DNA of 64,000 nucleotides from Shewanella sediminis HAW-EB3 (GTDB lineage: Bacteria; Pseudomonadota; Gammaproteobacteria; Enterobacterales; Shewanellaceae), in NCBI RefSeq assembly GCF_000018025.1, contig NC_009831.1, positions 4,774,001 through 4,838,000 of the forward strand. The letters run 5' to 3'. The position numbers were made by a program, and so were the translations under genes. Within the stretch, counting starts at the first letter, position 1. Each line of letters starts with the position of its first letter. The notes under the pieces were generated by a model that did not search any database, was not told the origin of the DNA, and saw nothing but the letters and a program-made list of their open reading frames with translations. Positions 61,828 through 64,000 of this stretch are shown one piece after another.

Positions 61828-64000
61828 ATGAGCATTAGCCGTCGCGAGTTTCTGAAAGCCAACGCTGCAGTTGCCGCTGCAACCACAGTTGGTGTCACTC
61901 TGCCAGTGAAGATAGTCGAAGCCGCTGAGCAGAAAGACAACATCAAGTGGGATAAAGCACCTTGCCGTTTTTGTGGCGTAGGGTGTAGCGTTTTGGTTGG
62001 TACCAATAATGGCAAAGTCGTTGCCACTAAAGGTGACCCGGAAAGCCCTGTCAATAAAGGCCTGAACTGTATTAAAGGCTACTTCCTGTCGAAAATTATG
62101 TACGGAAAGGATCGTCTGACGACGCCGCTTCTGCGTATGAAAGATGGTAAGTACGATAAAGAAGGTGAGTTTACCCCAATCAGTTGGGATACCGCGTTCG
62201 ATACCATGGCCGAGAAGTGGAAGCACACACTCAAGACCAAGGGCCCTACTGCCGTAGGTATGTTTGGTTCTGGCCAATGGACAGTGTGGGAAGGCTACGC
62301 GGCATCTAAGCTACACAAAGCAGGTTTCCTTACTAACAATATCGACCCTAATGCTCGCCACTGTATGGCATCTGCCGTGGGCGGCTTCATGCGTACCTTC
62401 GGTATCGATGAGCCTATGGGTTGTTACGACGACTTAGAAGCGGCTGACCACTTTGTATTGTGGGGCGCGAATATGGCAGAGATGCACCCAATCCTGTGGG
62501 CTCGCCTGTCTGATCGCCGCTTGAGTAGCCCGGATAGTCGTGTGCATGTGCTCTCTACCTTCGAGAACCGCAGCTTCGACCTGGCCGATAACCCAATGGT
62601 TTTCCGTCCACAATCTGATCTGGTCATTCTTAACTACATCGCTAACTACATCATTGAAAATGATGCGGTTAACAAAGATTTCGTAAGCAAGCACACTAAG
62701 TTTGTACTGGGTACAACCGATATCGGTTATGGCCTGCGTCCAGAACATCCATTAGAGCAGAAGGCGAAGAACCCGGGAAAGGGGTCATCCACACCTATCA
62801 GCTTCGATGAATACGCTAAGTTCGTCAGCACTTACACGCTTGAGTATGCCGCTAAAATGAGTGGTGTAGAGCCTGAAAAACTCGAGCTTATGGCCAAGGC
62901 TTATGCCGATCCATCGATCAAGGTAATGAGTTTGTGGACCATGGGTATTAACCAGCACACACGTGGTGTCTGGGCGAATAACATGCTCTATAACATCCAT
63001 CTGTTGACGGGTAAGATTGCCACTCCGGGCAACAGCCCATTCTCATTGACGGGTCAACCATCGGCTTGTGGTACCGCGCGTGAAGTGGGTACTTTCGCTC
63101 ATCGTCTGCCTGCAGATATGGTCGTGAAGAATCCTAAGCACAGAGCCATCTCTGAAAAGTTGTGGCAACTCCCGGAAGGGACAATTCCACCTAAGCCTGG
63201 TTATCATGCCGTTCTGCAGAGCCGTATGCTTAAAGATGGCAAGCTAAACTGCTACTGGACTATGTGTACTAACAACGTCCAGGCCGGTCCAAACATTAAT
63301 GAAGAGATCTTACCCGGATTCCGTAATCCGGAAAACTTCATCGTGGTATCGGATCCATATCCAACGGTTTCAGCCATGGCTGCTGACCTTATTCTTCCAA
63401 CAGCAATGTGGGTAGAGAAAGAGGGTGCTTACGGTAACGCAGAGCGTCGTACGCACATGTGGCATCAGCAGGTTAAGCCACCTGAAGGGGCTAAGTCTGA
63501 TCTATGGCAGTTGGTTGAGTTCTCTAAGCGCTTCAAAGTCTCTGAAGTCTGGCCTGCCGAACTTATCGCTAAGAAGCCTGAGTACGCGGATAAGACCCTT
63601 TATGACGTACTTTATGCCAACGGTGAAGTGAACAAGTTCCCAACATCTGACTGTAAAGCAGATCTGAATGATGAGTCAGAAGCCTTTGGTTTCTACCTGC
63701 AGAAGGGGCTGTTCGAAGAGTACGCGCAGTTTGGTCGTGGCCACGCTCACGATCTTGCCGACTTCGATACTTACCATGAGACTCGTGGTCTTCGCTGGCC
63801 GGTTGTCGATGGTAAAGAGACCCTACGTCGCTTCTCTGCCGGAGATCCCTACCTCAAGGCAGGTGAAGAGTTTAACTTCTATGGTAAGCCAGATGGTAAA
63901 GCGGTTATCTTCGCACTGCCATATGAGCCTGCAGCCGAAGAGCCAAACGAAGAGTTTGATCTTTGGTTATCGACCGGTCGTGTACTCGAGCACTGGCATA
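61828..64000 (+). CDS. napA: Periplasmic nitrate reductase catalytic subunit NapA (cut by window edge)
   Basis: Molybdenum bis-MGD enzyme that reduces nitrate to nitrite in the periplasm. GAGGAA precedes ATG 61828. A Tat signal ([19 protein letters not shown]) is followed by the 4Fe-4S site [13 protein letters not shown] with its fourth Cys in [10 protein letters not shown]. The Mo-ligating Cys is in [20 protein letters not shown]. The frame stays open to the right edge after ~724 codons, in the C-terminal domain ([13 protein letters not shown]), so about 100 residues are missing. NapB, NapG or NapH genes would be expected to the right. Confidence 0.96.
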   Translation, partial: MSISRREFLKANAAVAAATTVGVTLPVKIVEAAEQKDNIKWDKAPCRFCGVGCSVLVGTNNGKVVATKGDPESPVNKGLNCIKGYFLSKIMYGKDRLTTPLLRMKDGKYDKEGEFTPISWDTAFDTMAEKWKHTLKTKGPTAVGMFGSGQWTVWEGYAASKLHKAGFLTNNIDPNARHCMASAVGGFMRTFGIDEPMGCYDDLEAADHFVLWGANMAEMHPILWARLSDRRLSSPDSRVHVLSTFENRSFDLADNPMVFRPQSDLVILNYIANYIIENDAVNKDFVSKHTKFVLGTTDIGYGLRPEHPLEQKAKNPGKGSSTPISFDEYAKFVSTYTLEYAAKMSGVEPEKLELMAKAYADPSIKVMSLWTMGINQHTRGVWANNMLYNIHLLTGKIATPGNSPFSLTGQPSACGTAREVGTFAHRLPADMVVKNPKHRAISEKLWQLPEGTIPPKPGYHAVLQSRMLKDGKLNCYWTMCTNNVQAGPNINEEILPGFRNPENFIVVSDPYPTVSAMAADLILPTAMWVEKEGAYGNAERRTHMWHQQVKPPEGAKSDLWQLVEFSKRFKVSEVWPAELIAKKPEYADKTLYDVLYANGEVNKFPTSDCKADLNDESEAFGFYLQKGLFEEYAQFGRGHAHDLADFDTYHETRGLRWPVVDGKETLRRFSAGDPYLKAGEEFNFYGKPDGKAVIFALPYEPAAEEPNEEFDLWLSTGRVLEHWH

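Overview
The window looks like a chromosomal segment of a marine Shewanella-type gammaproteobacterium. The reasons are family-level and by recollection, not from a database search: an S46 dipeptidyl-peptidase, two ExeM-type extracellular nucleases (one with a GlyGly-CTERM tail), the lldE-lldF-lldG L-lactate oxidase genes, a napD-napA start, a MetJ-controlled NhaC-family transporter, and many short intergenic repeats. No rRNA, tRNA, IS element, prophage or CRISPR array was seen. Both window edges cut genes: panC on the left and napA on the right.

Layout. 0-2.2 kb: end of panC and three small envelope or unknown genes. 2.2-6.7 kb: a minus-strand block of housekeeping genes (mpl, ubiX, hpt, and a YadG/YadH-like ABC pair). 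6.8-8.6 kb: a repeat-rich spacer, a perfect 19-bp hairpin, a DUF134 regulator and a NifX/NafY-like protein with a Cys/His-rich tail. 8.7-12.4 kb: an HD-GYP response regulator and a tryptophanase operon with an unannotated TnaC leader peptide. 12.7-23.7 kb: SIMPL protein, CPA1 antiporter, solute-binding protein, LysR, lactate oxidation genes, WD40 lipoprotein, a Bacteroidetes-like Lgt, GNAT. 24-30.4 kb: GABA catabolism (gabD, gabT) with a divergent LysR, a LysE exporter, a second solute-binding protein. 30.4-41.6 kb: MetJ-box array before an NhaC-family transporter (MetT-like), RluF-like synthase, S46 peptidase, aromatic amino acid permease, a probable manganese riboswitch in front of a UPF0016 exporter, catalase, thioesterase. 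42.4-50.5 kb: the most unusual part. A tandem duplication of a whole ExeM-type nuclease gene with its promoter is followed by a LuxR/CsgD-like regulator and a YjdF-like membrane protein, each trailed by decayed extra copies of its own 3' end. 50.7-64 kb: serA, ygfZ, a DksA-like zinc protein, CPA2 antiporter, TlpA-like thioredoxin with a Fur-box neighbour, a three-gene LolD/FtsX/AttH-like operon, and the start of the nap operon behind CRP-like and NarP-like sites.

How it fits together. Much of the content is amino acid and carboxylate scavenging (tryptophan, GABA, lactate, aromatic amino acids, a predicted methionine carrier, extracellular dipeptidase), extracellular DNA use, ion homeostasis and nitrate respiration. 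Control is visible in the DNA at several points: tryptophan-sensing ribosome arrest (tnaC), MetJ, a yybP-ykoY riboswitch, Fur, CRP and NarP. Several starts are moved downstream of the longest ORF on the basis of ribosome binding sites, terminators, the riboswitch and family N-termini.
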